From: Streptomyces xanthochromogenes
GTDB lineage: Bacteria > Actinomycetota > Actinomycetes > Streptomycetales > Streptomycetaceae
Reading direction: 5' to 3'
Assembly (NCBI RefSeq): GCF_014650455.1
Contig: NZ_BMUZ01000001.1
Span: forward strand, 124,001-188,000
DNA: 64,000 bases
The notes beneath the pieces are model-generated. The model was not told the origin of the DNA. It ran no database searches and saw nothing but the letters and a program-made list of their open reading frames with translations. The position numbers and the translations under genes are program-made. Of the stretch, positions 42,912 to 51,047 are shown piece by piece. How positions within the stretch are numbered: position 1 is the stretch's first letter; each line of letters opens with the position of its first letter.

Positions 42912-45900
42912 CTACTCCACCACCTGCCGCCCCTCCGGCTGAGCCGTGCACGCCGCGCGGAACGTGCAGTGCGTGCAGTGTGTTCCCGGGGTCGGGGTGA
43001 AGTGTTCGTCCAGGACCTTGCCCGCAGCCGTGGCCAGGAGCCCGCCCACCCATTCGCCCTCCAGGGGCTGCTGGGACTGGACCTTGGGGTAGGCGTCGCC
43101 GCCCTCGCGCTTGGGGGCGGCCTGGCGCAGGTGGACCAGTTCGGCTCCGCCGGAGTCGGGGCGGCGGCCGTCGAAGGCCTCGTCCAGGGCACCCTCCCTG
43201 ACCGCCAGCTGGTAGACGGCCAGCTGGGGGTGGGCGGCGACCTCGGCGGCGGTGGGCGGCTGCTTGCCGGTCTTGAAGTCGACCACGTACGCGCGGCCCT
43301 CGACGTCCTTCTCGACACGGTCCATGGAGCCCCGGATGCGGACCTCGTACTCCCCCGCCTCCAGGGTCACGTCGAAGCCGTGCTCGGTGGCGACCGGAGT
43401 GCGGCCCGCGCGGTCCAGGGTGTGCCACTGGAGGAAGCGTTCCAGGGCGGCGCGCGCGTTCTGCTTCTCCTGGACGGACTTCCAGGGCGCGTCGAAGGCG
43501 AGCGCGTCCCACACCGAGTCGAGGCGTTCCATCAGGACGTCCAGGTCGGCAGGGGTACGGCCGGAGGCGACCTCGTCGGCGAGGACGTGGACGACGTTGC
43601 CGAAGCCCTGGGCAGCGGTCGCGGGGGCGTCCGCCTTCACTTCGCGGCCCAGGAACCACTGCAGCGCACAGGTGTTGGCGAGCTGGTCCAGGGCGCTGCC
43701 GGACAGGGCGAGGGGCAGCTCGCGGTCGCGCAGCGGGACCTGCGAGCGGGTCGGCTCGTGCAGGCCCCACCAGCGGTGCGGATGGGCGGCCGGGACCAGT
43801 GGCTGGCCCTCGTCGTCGGTGAGCGCGGCAAGCCGGCCCAGGCGTTCGGCGGCGGCCTCGCGCAGCGCGTCGGAGGCCGCGGGGTCGACGGTGGTGGCCC
43901 GCAGCTCGGCGACGAGGGCCGCCACCGCGAGCGGCCGGCGGGGACGGCCGGTGGTGTCGCGGGGCTCGACTCCGAGCTCGGTGAGGAAGCGCGACGGCTG
44001 GTCGCCGTCGTCCGCCGCGGCCTTGACCGCGGTGACGACCAGGCGGTCGCGGGCCCGGGTGGCCGCGACGTAGAAGAGGCGTCGTTCCTCGGCGAGGAGC
44101 GCGCCCGGGGTGAGCGGTTCGGCCAGGCCGTCGCGCCCGATCCGGTCGGCTTCCAGGAGCGAGCCGCGCCGGCGCAGATCGGGCCAGAGCCCTTCCTGCA
44201 CCCCGGCGACGACGACCAGGCTCCACTCCAGGCCCTTGGAGCGGTGGGCGGTCATCACGCGTACGGCATCGGGGCGGGCGGCCCGGCGGGTCAGGGTGTC
44301 GGCCGCTATGTCCTGTGCGTCGACCTCTTCGAGGAAGTTGAGCGCGCCCCGGCCGCCGGTGCGCTCCTCGGCGCGGGCCGCGGTGTCGAACAGGGCGCAC
44401 ACCGCGTCGAGGTCGCGGTCGGCGGCCCGGCCGCCCGCCCCGCCGCGCAGCGCCGCGCGTTCCAGGCGCCCCGGCCAGGGCGTGCCGTTCCACAGCTCCC
44501 ACAGTGCCTCGGCCGCGGTGCCGCCGCCCGCGAGGAGTTCGCGCGCCTTGCGCAGCAGGGCGCCGAGGCGCTGGGCGCCGCGGGCGTAGGAGGGGTCGTG
44601 TGCGACGAGCCGTTCGGGCTCGGCGAGCGCGCGGGCGAGCAGCACGTCGGAGGGGGCCGGGAGCCGGGTGCCCGCGGCCCGCTCCTCGTCGCGCAGAGCC
44701 CGGCCCAGGCGCCGCAGGTCGGCGGTGTCCATGCCGCCGAGCGGCGAGGTGAGCAGGGTGTGCGCGGTCTCGGGGCCGAGCCAGGCGGGGGCCGTCGCGG
44801 GCGGGTTCGCCGGGCCCCTTCGGGGGTGGACGAGGCTGACCGGGGCGGGGGCAGCCTCGTCCGCGGCGGCCTCCTTCGACGCGGCCTCGGCCACCACGCG
44901 CAGCGCCGCGAGCAGCGGCCCGGCCGCGGGCTCGTCGCGCAGCGGGGTGTCCGCCCCGGAGGTGTCCACGGGGATGCCCGCCGTCGTCAGCGCGCGGCGC
45001 AGCGCGGGGATCGTGCGGGTGCCGGCGCGGACCAGGACCGCCATCTCCTGCCAGGGGACGCCCTCTTCGAGGTGGGCGCGGCGCAGCAGGTCGGCGATGT
45101 TCTCCAGCTCGGCTGAGACCGTGGGGTAGGTGTACGTCTCGACCCGGCCGCCGGTGCGGGTGGGCCGCAGCTCGCGGTGCGCGCGGACCTGCTCGACGGG
45201 GAGGCGCGGCAGCGGCATGCGGCGGGTGAGCAGCCGGGTCGCGTCCAGGAGCGCGGTGCCGGAGCGGCGCGATGTGGTGAGCACCTCGACCGGCGCGGGG
45301 CTGCCGTCCCGGCGGGCGAAGGTGTCGGGGAAGTCGAGGATGCCGTTGATGTCGGCGCCGCGGAAGGTGTAGATCGACTGGTCCGGGTCGCCGAAGGCGA
45401 CCAGGGTCCGCCCGCCGCCCGCGAGGGCTCGCAGCAGCCGCACCTGGGCCGGGTCGGTGTCCTGGTACTCGTCGACGAACACGGCGTCGTAGGAGGGCAG
45501 CTCGACGCGCTCGGCGAGCAGGACCGCGCGGTGCACGAGTTCCGCGTAGTCCAGGACGCCCTGGAGGTCGAGGACGTCGAGGTACTCGGCGAGGAACGCG
45601 GAGGCCGCCTTCCAGTCCGGGCGTCCCGCGCGCTCGGCGAAGCGGGCGAGCGCGTCCGGGCCCAGGCCCAGTTCGCGGCTGCGGGCGAGCACCGCGCGCA
45701 CCTCGTCGGCGAAGCCGCGCGTGGTCAGGCAGGCGCGCAGTTCGTCGGGCCAGCCCACATGGGCGAGCCCGGTGCGCTGGAGGTCGATCTGCCCGGCGAG
45801 CAGATCGCGTACGGCCACGTCCTGTTCGGGGCCCGAGAGCAGCCGCAGCGGCTCGCGGAACAGCTCGGCGTCCTGGTGGGCGCGCACCAGGGCGTAGCAG

Positions 45901-46256
45901 TACGAGTGGAACGTGGTGGCCTGCGGGCTCTTGGCTCCGGCACCGAGCCGCAGCGCCATGCGGTCGCGGAGCTCGACCGCGGCCTTGCGGCTGAAGGTGA
46001 GCACCAGGACGCGCTCGGGGTCCGTGCCGGCCGCCACCCGCGCCGCGACCGCCTCGACCAGGGTGGTGGTCTTGCCGGTGCCGGGCCCCGCGAGCACGAG
46101 AAGCGGACCCGAGCGGTGGTCAACCACCCTGCGCTGGGGCGCGTCAAGGAGAGGGGGCTCCACCGGGTCCGGCAGGGTACGCACCAGCCGGTACGCGCCG
46201 GGGGCCGCCCGGCGTACCTGCTGGTACGCCGTACGCCCGGTGGAGGAGGAGTTCAC
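42912..46256 (-). CDS. adnA: Helicase-nuclease subunit AdnA (UvrD-like motor + Fe-S RecB-type nuclease)
   Basis: 1,114 residues. Walker A LAGPGTGKTTTL (about 54-65), VDEYQDTDPAQVRLL, GDPDQSIYTFRGAD and MTAHRSKGLEWSLV form the motor; YVVDFKTGKQPP near residue 1010 is the RecB-type nuclease core. One cysteine in LANTCALQWF (about 863) and three near the C-terminus (CTHCTFRAAC) form the AddB-type iron-sulfur staple. It is the partner of AdnB in double-strand break end resection. GTG start at 46256. It is upstream of adnB with a 106-base gap containing only G-rich runs. Gene order matches Rv3202c-Rv3201c. Confidence 0.9.
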   Translation of the reverse strand: MNSSSTGRTAYQQVRRAAPGAYRLVRTLPDPVEPPLLDAPQRRVVDHRSGPLLVLAGPGTGKTTTLVEAVAARVAAGTDPERVLVLTFSRKAAVELRDRMALRLGAGAKSPQATTFHSYCYALVRAHQDAELFREPLRLLSGPEQDVAVRDLLAGQIDLQRTGLAHVGWPDELRACLTTRGFADEVRAVLARSRELGLGPDALARFAERAGRPDWKAASAFLAEYLDVLDLQGVLDYAELVHRAVLLAERVELPSYDAVFVDEYQDTDPAQVRLLRALAGGGRTLVAFGDPDQSIYTFRGADINGILDFPDTFARRDGSPAPVEVLTTSRRSGTALLDATRLLTRRMPLPRLPVEQVRAHRELRPTRTGGRVETYTYPTVSAELENIADLLRRAHLEEGVPWQEMAVLVRAGTRTIPALRRALTTAGIPVDTSGADTPLRDEPAAGPLLAALRVVAEAASKEAAADEAAPAPVSLVHPRRGPANPPATAPAWLGPETAHTLLTSPLGGMDTADLRRLGRALRDEERAAGTRLPAPSDVLLARALAEPERLVAHDPSYARGAQRLGALLRKARELLAGGGTAAEALWELWNGTPWPGRLERAALRGGAGGRAADRDLDAVCALFDTAARAEERTGGRGALNFLEEVDAQDIAADTLTRRAARPDAVRVMTAHRSKGLEWSLVVVAGVQEGLWPDLRRRGSLLEADRIGRDGLAEPLTPGALLAEERRLFYVAATRARDRLVVTAVKAAADDGDQPSRFLTELGVEPRDTTGRPRRPLAVAALVAELRATTVDPAASDALREAAAERLGRLAALTDDEGQPLVPAAHPHRWWGLHEPTRSQVPLRDRELPLALSGSALDQLANTCALQWFLGREVKADAPATAAQGFGNVVHVLADEVASGRTPADLDVLMERLDSVWDALAFDAPWKSVQEKQNARAALERFLQWHTLDRAGRTPVATEHGFDVTLEAGEYEVRIRGSMDRVEKDVEGRAYVVDFKTGKQPPTAAEVAAHPQLAVYQLAVREGALDEAFDGRRPDSGGAELVHLRQAAPKREGGDAYPKVQSQQPLEGEWVGGLLATAAGKVLDEHFTPTPGTHCTHCTFRAACTAQPEGRQVVE

Positions 46257-46417
46257 GTGGATCGCCGGTCCTGGTGGGTGTGCTGGTCGTGATGGTGCTT
46301 ACGGGGCCCGCGCGGTCGGCACGGACCCTCGACGGTACGCCGAACCGTGCCCGGAACGCAGCGAGTCATCCGTACGGTCCTCAGGCCGCCCCCGGCGACG
46401 CCGGATGGCGGAAGCTG

Positions 46418-46816
46418 TCAGGTATGAGCCGCCCCGCCGCCGAGTCCGCCCGCCGCGCCGGAACCGTCCCAGCGCGCCCGGCGCATGTCGAGCCGCGGCA
46501 GATGGCCCTCGGCGGACCGGCCCGCCTCGCGCAGCGGTGTGGTCTCGTCCCGGTAGTGCTCCAGGGCGCGCAGCTCGTGGCCGGGCAGCAGCGCGCCGTC
46601 CGCGCGCACCACGCGCCACCACGGGACCGCGCTGCCGTACAGCGCCATGACACGGCCGACCTGGCGCGGGCCGCCCTCGCCGAGCCACTCCGCCACGTCC
46701 CCGTACGTCATCACCCGGCCGGGCGGGATGCGCTCGGCGACGTCGAGGACCCGTTCCGCGTACTCGGGAAGCTCGGGCGGTGCCTCGTCCGCCCGGTCCC
46801 GCTGCTCCTGGCTCAT
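46418..46816 (-). CDS. Alkyltransferase-like (ATL) protein, MGMT family without the acceptor cysteine
   Basis: About 132 residues. GRVMTYGDVAEWLG and the helix-turn-helix region match the DNA-binding domain of O6-alkylguanine transferases. Where active enzymes have PCHRV, this reads VPWWRVV, so the acceptor Cys is Trp. Such ATL proteins bind alkylated bases and hand them to nucleotide excision repair. ATG at 46816 (MSQEQRD) has GGAG close by; 46825 is an alternative. It lies upstream of adnA on the same strand with a ~160-base gap. The C-terminus is glycine-rich. Confidence 0.87.
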   Translation of the reverse strand: MSQEQRDRADEAPPELPEYAERVLDVAERIPPGRVMTYGDVAEWLGEGGPRQVGRVMALYGSAVPWWRVVRADGALLPGHELRALEHYRDETTPLREAGRSAEGHLPRLDMRRARWDGSGAAGGLGGGAAHT

Positions 46817-47037
46817 CCGCTCCATATTGCCGCACGCCACCGACAGTCGCCCCGAGTCGGTCCCACCGCGCGCGCGATGCGGCCGCGTAGCGGCAAAGGG
46901 GCGCAACTCACACAGCGCACGCCCCGGCAATGCACCCTGATGCCCCCCTGGGATCTCTGGACATGCCACCATCATGCGGGCGGTGAGCGGTGATACGAGA
47001 CAGAGACAAGACGGACGAGCCAGCGAAGGAGCGGGGC

Positions 47038-49971
47038 GTGCAGCCACCCGAGGCGGCGGCAAGCAGCACCCCTGGAACGGGGCGGCAGCCCGCCTCGTCC
47101 GAGGCTCCCGGGCCGGCGGACGAGGACGCGGCACCGGGCGCGCGGGCCGGCCACGGAACCGAGGACGCCGACACGGACGCCGGCACAGACGCTGACAAGC
47201 GCGCGGATGCGGATGCGGATGCGGGCACCCAGGACCGGGGAACCCCCGAAGCCCCCGTGACCTTCGAGAAGCCCGGGGCGGCCGAGGGACCCGGCGGGCC
47301 GGGGCGTACGGAGTGCGGCACGGGCGGCGGCGCCACCCTGTGCGACGACACCTCCGGCTCCATCGAACGCGTCTCCGTGGACGAACCGCTGCTGCCCGCA
47401 CGCGTGCACCGCCCCTCGGACCTGCTCCGGCTGCTCACCGGTGTCCTCGCGATCGCCGTCGTCCTCGCCGTCGCCGCGTTCGCCCACGGCACCACGTCCG
47501 GCCTTGAGGACGACATCACCAAGGGCACCACCGGCACCCCGGACGTCCTGATCCGGCTCGCCGGACTCGCCTCCAGCATCGCCGTGCTCGTCCTGCCCGT
47601 CGCCTTCGCCATCGAGCGGCTCATCAAACGGGACGGGCTCCGGATCGCCGACGGCGTGCTCGCCGCGGTGCTCGCACACGGCGTCGCCCTCGCCACCGAC
47701 CTCTGGGTCGCCAAGTCCGCGCCGGGCTCGATCACCGAGGCGCTGACCCGGCAGTCCACGTCCGGCGGCCTCACCGACCCGGTGCACGGCTATCTCGCCC
47801 CGGTCATCGCCTATATGACGGCGGTCGGCATGGCCCGCAGACCCCGCTGGCGGGTCGCCCTGTGGGCGGTGCTGCTGCTCAACTCCTTCGCGGTGCTCGT
47901 CGGCGCGCAGACCACCCCGTTCTCGATCATCGTGACGATCCTGATCGGCTGGACGGTCGCGTACGGCACGCTCTACGCGGTCGGCTCCCCCAATGTGCGG
48001 CCCACCGGACAGACCCTGCTCGCGGGCCTCAGGCACGTCGGCTTCGACCCGGTGACCGCGCTGCGCGCCGAGGACGTACCGGACTCCCTCGACCAGGGCG
48101 AGCGGGGCCGGCGCTATCTGGTGACCCTGCGGGACGCCCCGCCCCTCGACGTCACGGTCGTCGACCGCGAGCAGCAGGCGCAGGGCTTCTTCTACCGGGT
48201 GTGGCGCCGCCTCACCCTGCGTTCCATCACCACCCGCCGCTCCATCCAGTCCCTCAGACAGGCCCTGGAGCAGGAGGCGCTCCTCGCGTACGCGGCGATC
48301 GCCGCCGGGGCGAACGCGCCCAAGCTGATCGCCACCTCCGAGCTCGGCCCGGACGCCGTGATGCTGGTCTACGAGCACACCGGCGGCCGCTCCCTCGACT
48401 CCCTGGACGACGAGGAGATCACCGACGACCTGCTGCGCGAGACCTGGCGTCAGGTGGAGGCGCTCCAGTCCCGCCGGATCGCCCACCGCAGGCTGGCCGG
48501 GGACGCGATCCTCGTGGACCGCGCGGGCAGCGTGATCGTGACCGATCTGCGCGGCGGCGAGATCGCGGCCGGCGACATCGTGCTGCGGATGGACATCGCC
48601 CAGCTGCTCACCACGCTCGGCCTGCGCGTCGGCGCCGAGCGCTCGGTTGCCTCCGCCCTGGACGTACTCGGCCCGGACGCGGTGGCCGACAGCCTCCCGC
48701 TGCTCCAGCCCATCGCGCTGCCGCGTTCCACCCGGGCCACACTGCGCAGGCTCGGCCGCGAGCAGGCGCAGCGCGAGCGCGAGGCGGTCCTCGAAGCCTC
48801 GGACGCGGCCAAGGAGGCGAAGGCCGCCGAGGCAGCCGCCGCCAAGGAGGCCGCCGCGCATCCCGAGGCCGTGGCCGCGCCGGACGACCGCAAAGCGGTC
48901 AAGGCGGAGAAGAAGGCCGAGAAGGTCGCCATCGACGAGGCCCTGGACGAGGCGCACGAGGACGATCTGCTCACCCAGATCCGCCACCAGGTGCTGCTGA
49001 TCCGTCCACAGGCTCCGGTGGAGCCGGTGCGCCTGGAGCGCATCAAGATGAAGACGCTGATCAGTTTCGTGGCGGGAGCATTCGCCGCGTACTTCCTGCT
49101 CGTCCAGCTCACCAACATCAAGTTCGGCGACCTGGTCGCCAACGCGCAGTGGGGCTGGGTGGCGGCGGCCGTGCTGTTCTCGGCGCTGTCCTACCCCGCC
49201 GCCGCGGCCAGTCTCCTCGGCTTCGTGCCCGAGCGGGTGCCGTTCTGGCGGGCGGTGGTGGCGCAGGTCGCGGGCTCCTTCGTGAAGCTGGTGGCGCCGG
49301 CCGCGGTCGGTGGCGTCGCCCTCAACACGCGGTTCCTCCAGCGCGCGGGAGTACGGCCGGGGCTCGCGGTGGCGAGCGTGGGCGCGTCGCAGCTCTTCGG
49401 GCTCGCGTCGCACATCTCGCTGCTGCTGATCTTCGGTTACGTCACGGGCACCGAGCAGACCTCGGAGCTGTCCCCGTCCCGCACGGTGATCGCGGGGCTG
49501 CTCACGGCGGCCGTCCTGATCCTGGTCGTCACGGCGGTCCCGTTCCTGCGGAAGTTCGTGGTCAGCCGCGTCCGCTCGCTGTTCGCGGGCGTGGTGCCGC
49601 GCATGCTGGACGTGCTGCAGCGGCCGCAGAAGCTGGTCACCGGGATCGGCGGGATGCTGCTCCTGACCGGCGTGTTCGTGATGTGCCTCGACGCGTCGAT
49701 CCGGGCCTTCGGTACGGGGAGCGAGCACACGCTGAGCTACGCGAGCGTGGCGGTCGTCTTCCTGACGGCCAACGCGCTCGGTTCGGCGGCGCCGACGCCG
49801 GGCGGCGTGGGGGCGGTCGAGCTGGCGCTGTCGACGGCGCTGACGATCGCCGGCATGACGGCGGAGACGGCGACGTCGGCGGTGCTGCTGTACCGCCTCC
49901 TCACCTTCTGGCTGCCTGTGCTGCCGGGCTGGCTGTGCTTCAACTACCTCACCAGGAAGGGCCAGTTGTAG
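47038..49971 (+). CDS. Large membrane protein: kinase-like domain fused to a YbhN/MprF-type flippase domain
   Basis: 977 residues. Order: acidic disordered N-terminus (1-110), about six membrane helices (115-330), a cytosolic kinase-like domain (about 350-560), a Lys/Glu/Ala-rich coiled stretch (575-635), then about eight helices of the lysylphosphatidylglycerol synthase/UPF0104 flippase type (660-977) ending GWLCFNYLTRKGQL. The kinase-like part has IAHRRLAGDAILVDRAG and VTDLRGGEIAAGD in place of HxDxxxxN and DFG, resembling ABC1/RIO kinases but degenerate. GTG at 47038 with AAGGAG 6 bases upstream. Perhaps it senses or flips a lipid; this is inference. Confidence 0.8.
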   Translation: MQPPEAAASSTPGTGRQPASSEAPGPADEDAAPGARAGHGTEDADTDAGTDADKRADADADAGTQDRGTPEAPVTFEKPGAAEGPGGPGRTECGTGGGATLCDDTSGSIERVSVDEPLLPARVHRPSDLLRLLTGVLAIAVVLAVAAFAHGTTSGLEDDITKGTTGTPDVLIRLAGLASSIAVLVLPVAFAIERLIKRDGLRIADGVLAAVLAHGVALATDLWVAKSAPGSITEALTRQSTSGGLTDPVHGYLAPVIAYMTAVGMARRPRWRVALWAVLLLNSFAVLVGAQTTPFSIIVTILIGWTVAYGTLYAVGSPNVRPTGQTLLAGLRHVGFDPVTALRAEDVPDSLDQGERGRRYLVTLRDAPPLDVTVVDREQQAQGFFYRVWRRLTLRSITTRRSIQSLRQALEQEALLAYAAIAAGANAPKLIATSELGPDAVMLVYEHTGGRSLDSLDDEEITDDLLRETWRQVEALQSRRIAHRRLAGDAILVDRAGSVIVTDLRGGEIAAGDIVLRMDIAQLLTTLGLRVGAERSVASALDVLGPDAVADSLPLLQPIALPRSTRATLRRLGREQAQREREAVLEASDAAKEAKAAEAAAAKEAAAHPEAVAAPDDRKAVKAEKKAEKVAIDEALDEAHEDDLLTQIRHQVLLIRPQAPVEPVRLERIKMKTLISFVAGAFAAYFLLVQLTNIKFGDLVANAQWGWVAAAVLFSALSYPAAAASLLGFVPERVPFWRAVVAQVAGSFVKLVAPAAVGGVALNTRFLQRAGVRPGLAVASVGASQLFGLASHISLLLIFGYVTGTEQTSELSPSRTVIAGLLTAAVLILVVTAVPFLRKFVVSRVRSLFAGVVPRMLDVLQRPQKLVTGIGGMLLLTGVFVMCLDASIRAFGTGSEHTLSYASVAVVFLTANALGSAAPTPGGVGAVELALSTALTIAGMTAETATSAVLLYRLLTFWLPVLPGWLCFNYLTRKGQL

Positions 49972-50029
49972 GAGCCGGGTACCGCGTGCGGGACGGTGCC
50001 CGTTCGCGCGGCCCCCCGCGCCCCGCCCC

Positions 50030-50764
50030 CTAGAACGCCGCCAGTAGCGTCCCCAGCAGGGCCAGTGAGCCCAGGACCTCCACCGCTCCCACCACGCCCA
50101 CCTTCAGGCCCCGGCCGGGCAGCAGGGCCGCGCGCAGCAGGTAGAGCGCGAAGGGGGCCGCGAGCCAGGGGTCCAGCAGGGCCGCGGCCACCAGCGCCAC
50201 GGCGTGGTAGGCCACCGAACTCCGGTAGTAGGTACGCGAGTTGCGCTCCCGGATCATCGTCTTCACGTACGGCACCGTCCCGCCGAAGTACAGCAGGCAC
50301 GCCAGCGCCGGAGCCAGGCCCGCACCCCATGTCCCGCCCCCGAGCCGCAGCGCCACGAGCAGCATGCCGCAGGCCGGGACCACGGCCGCGAGGCCGTTCA
50401 GCAGGGCCCGCTCCCGATTGGCGTACGCGTAAAGGGAGTTGACCGCGACGAAGGGGGCCGCGCACGCCGCCGCCAGGAGCAGCCAGGGGTGCGTCGCGGC
50501 CATGCCGAGGCCGACGGCCGACGCGGCCGCGCCGAAGACCCACGCCGGGCGGACGTGCCGGCGCGGCGCCTTCGGGTTGCGCGAGATCCGGGTCAGCCGC
50601 AGCCACTGCTGGGCGTGGTACACCGCGAGGTAACCGAGGAGCCAGGACGCGAGCAGGGGCGGATGAGTCCAGCGCGGGTGGCCCAGGAACGTGCCGGCGA
50701 GGAACGGGACGGCGAGCATCGCCCACGCCCCGTGCTGGTTCGGCAGCCAGCGGCTCCGGCTCAC
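50030..50764 (-). CDS. YwiC-like family membrane protein
   Basis: 244 residues with seven or eight hydrophobic segments and the family opening SRWLPNQHGAWAMLAVPF. YwiC proteins are UbiA-like in overall shape and their function is unknown. In Bacillus subtilis ywiC lies by the nitrate reductase and fnr genes, and here the gene is divergent from narG, which strengthens a link to nitrate respiration. GTG start at 50764 with a GGTGG-like site. It shares the 283-base intergenic region, with its DevR-like operator, with narG. Confidence 0.82.
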   Translation of the reverse strand: MSRSRWLPNQHGAWAMLAVPFLAGTFLGHPRWTHPPLLASWLLGYLAVYHAQQWLRLTRISRNPKAPRRHVRPAWVFGAAASAVGLGMAATHPWLLLAAACAAPFVAVNSLYAYANRERALLNGLAAVVPACGMLLVALRLGGGTWGAGLAPALACLLYFGGTVPYVKTMIRERNSRTYYRSSVAYHAVALVAAALLDPWLAAPFALYLLRAALLPGRGLKVGVVGAVEVLGSLALLGTLLAAF

Positions 50765-50881
50765 GCGACCACCCCGACCACGACACCCACGACGCCCCGC
50801 CTTTCCGTTTTCCCGAAAATGGCCAAAAGTACTGGGTGCCCCGCGCATCCGGCACCGTAATCAGTTTCTCAGGCCACCCCC

Positions 50882-50927
50882 GGGACATTTGTGGAATTAG
50901 GTCACCGCCCACTGGGACCAAAGTCCC
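50882..50927. promoter_or_regulatory. DevR/DosR (OsdR)-type operator pair upstream of narG
   Basis: GGGACCAAAGTCCC at 50914-50927 matches the DosR box core GGGACTWWAGTCCC at 13 of 14 positions. A weaker copy, GGGACATTTGTGGA, begins 32 bases earlier at 50882, three helical turns away, as in many DosR promoters. Streptomyces OsdR is the DevR homologue. The rest of 50765-51047 shows only the narG ribosome site (GGAGGAG, 51035-51041). Confidence 0.75.
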
Positions 50928-51047
50928 CGGGTTCCAAGAAACGGCGGGCGTAGGCTCGTTGACGGCCGTCCGGAGGCGTCCGCATTTCCCGACAACCCGT
51001 CCGGAAAGGCCCGCTCACATTCTTTTTCCGGGCCGGAGGAGTTTCCG

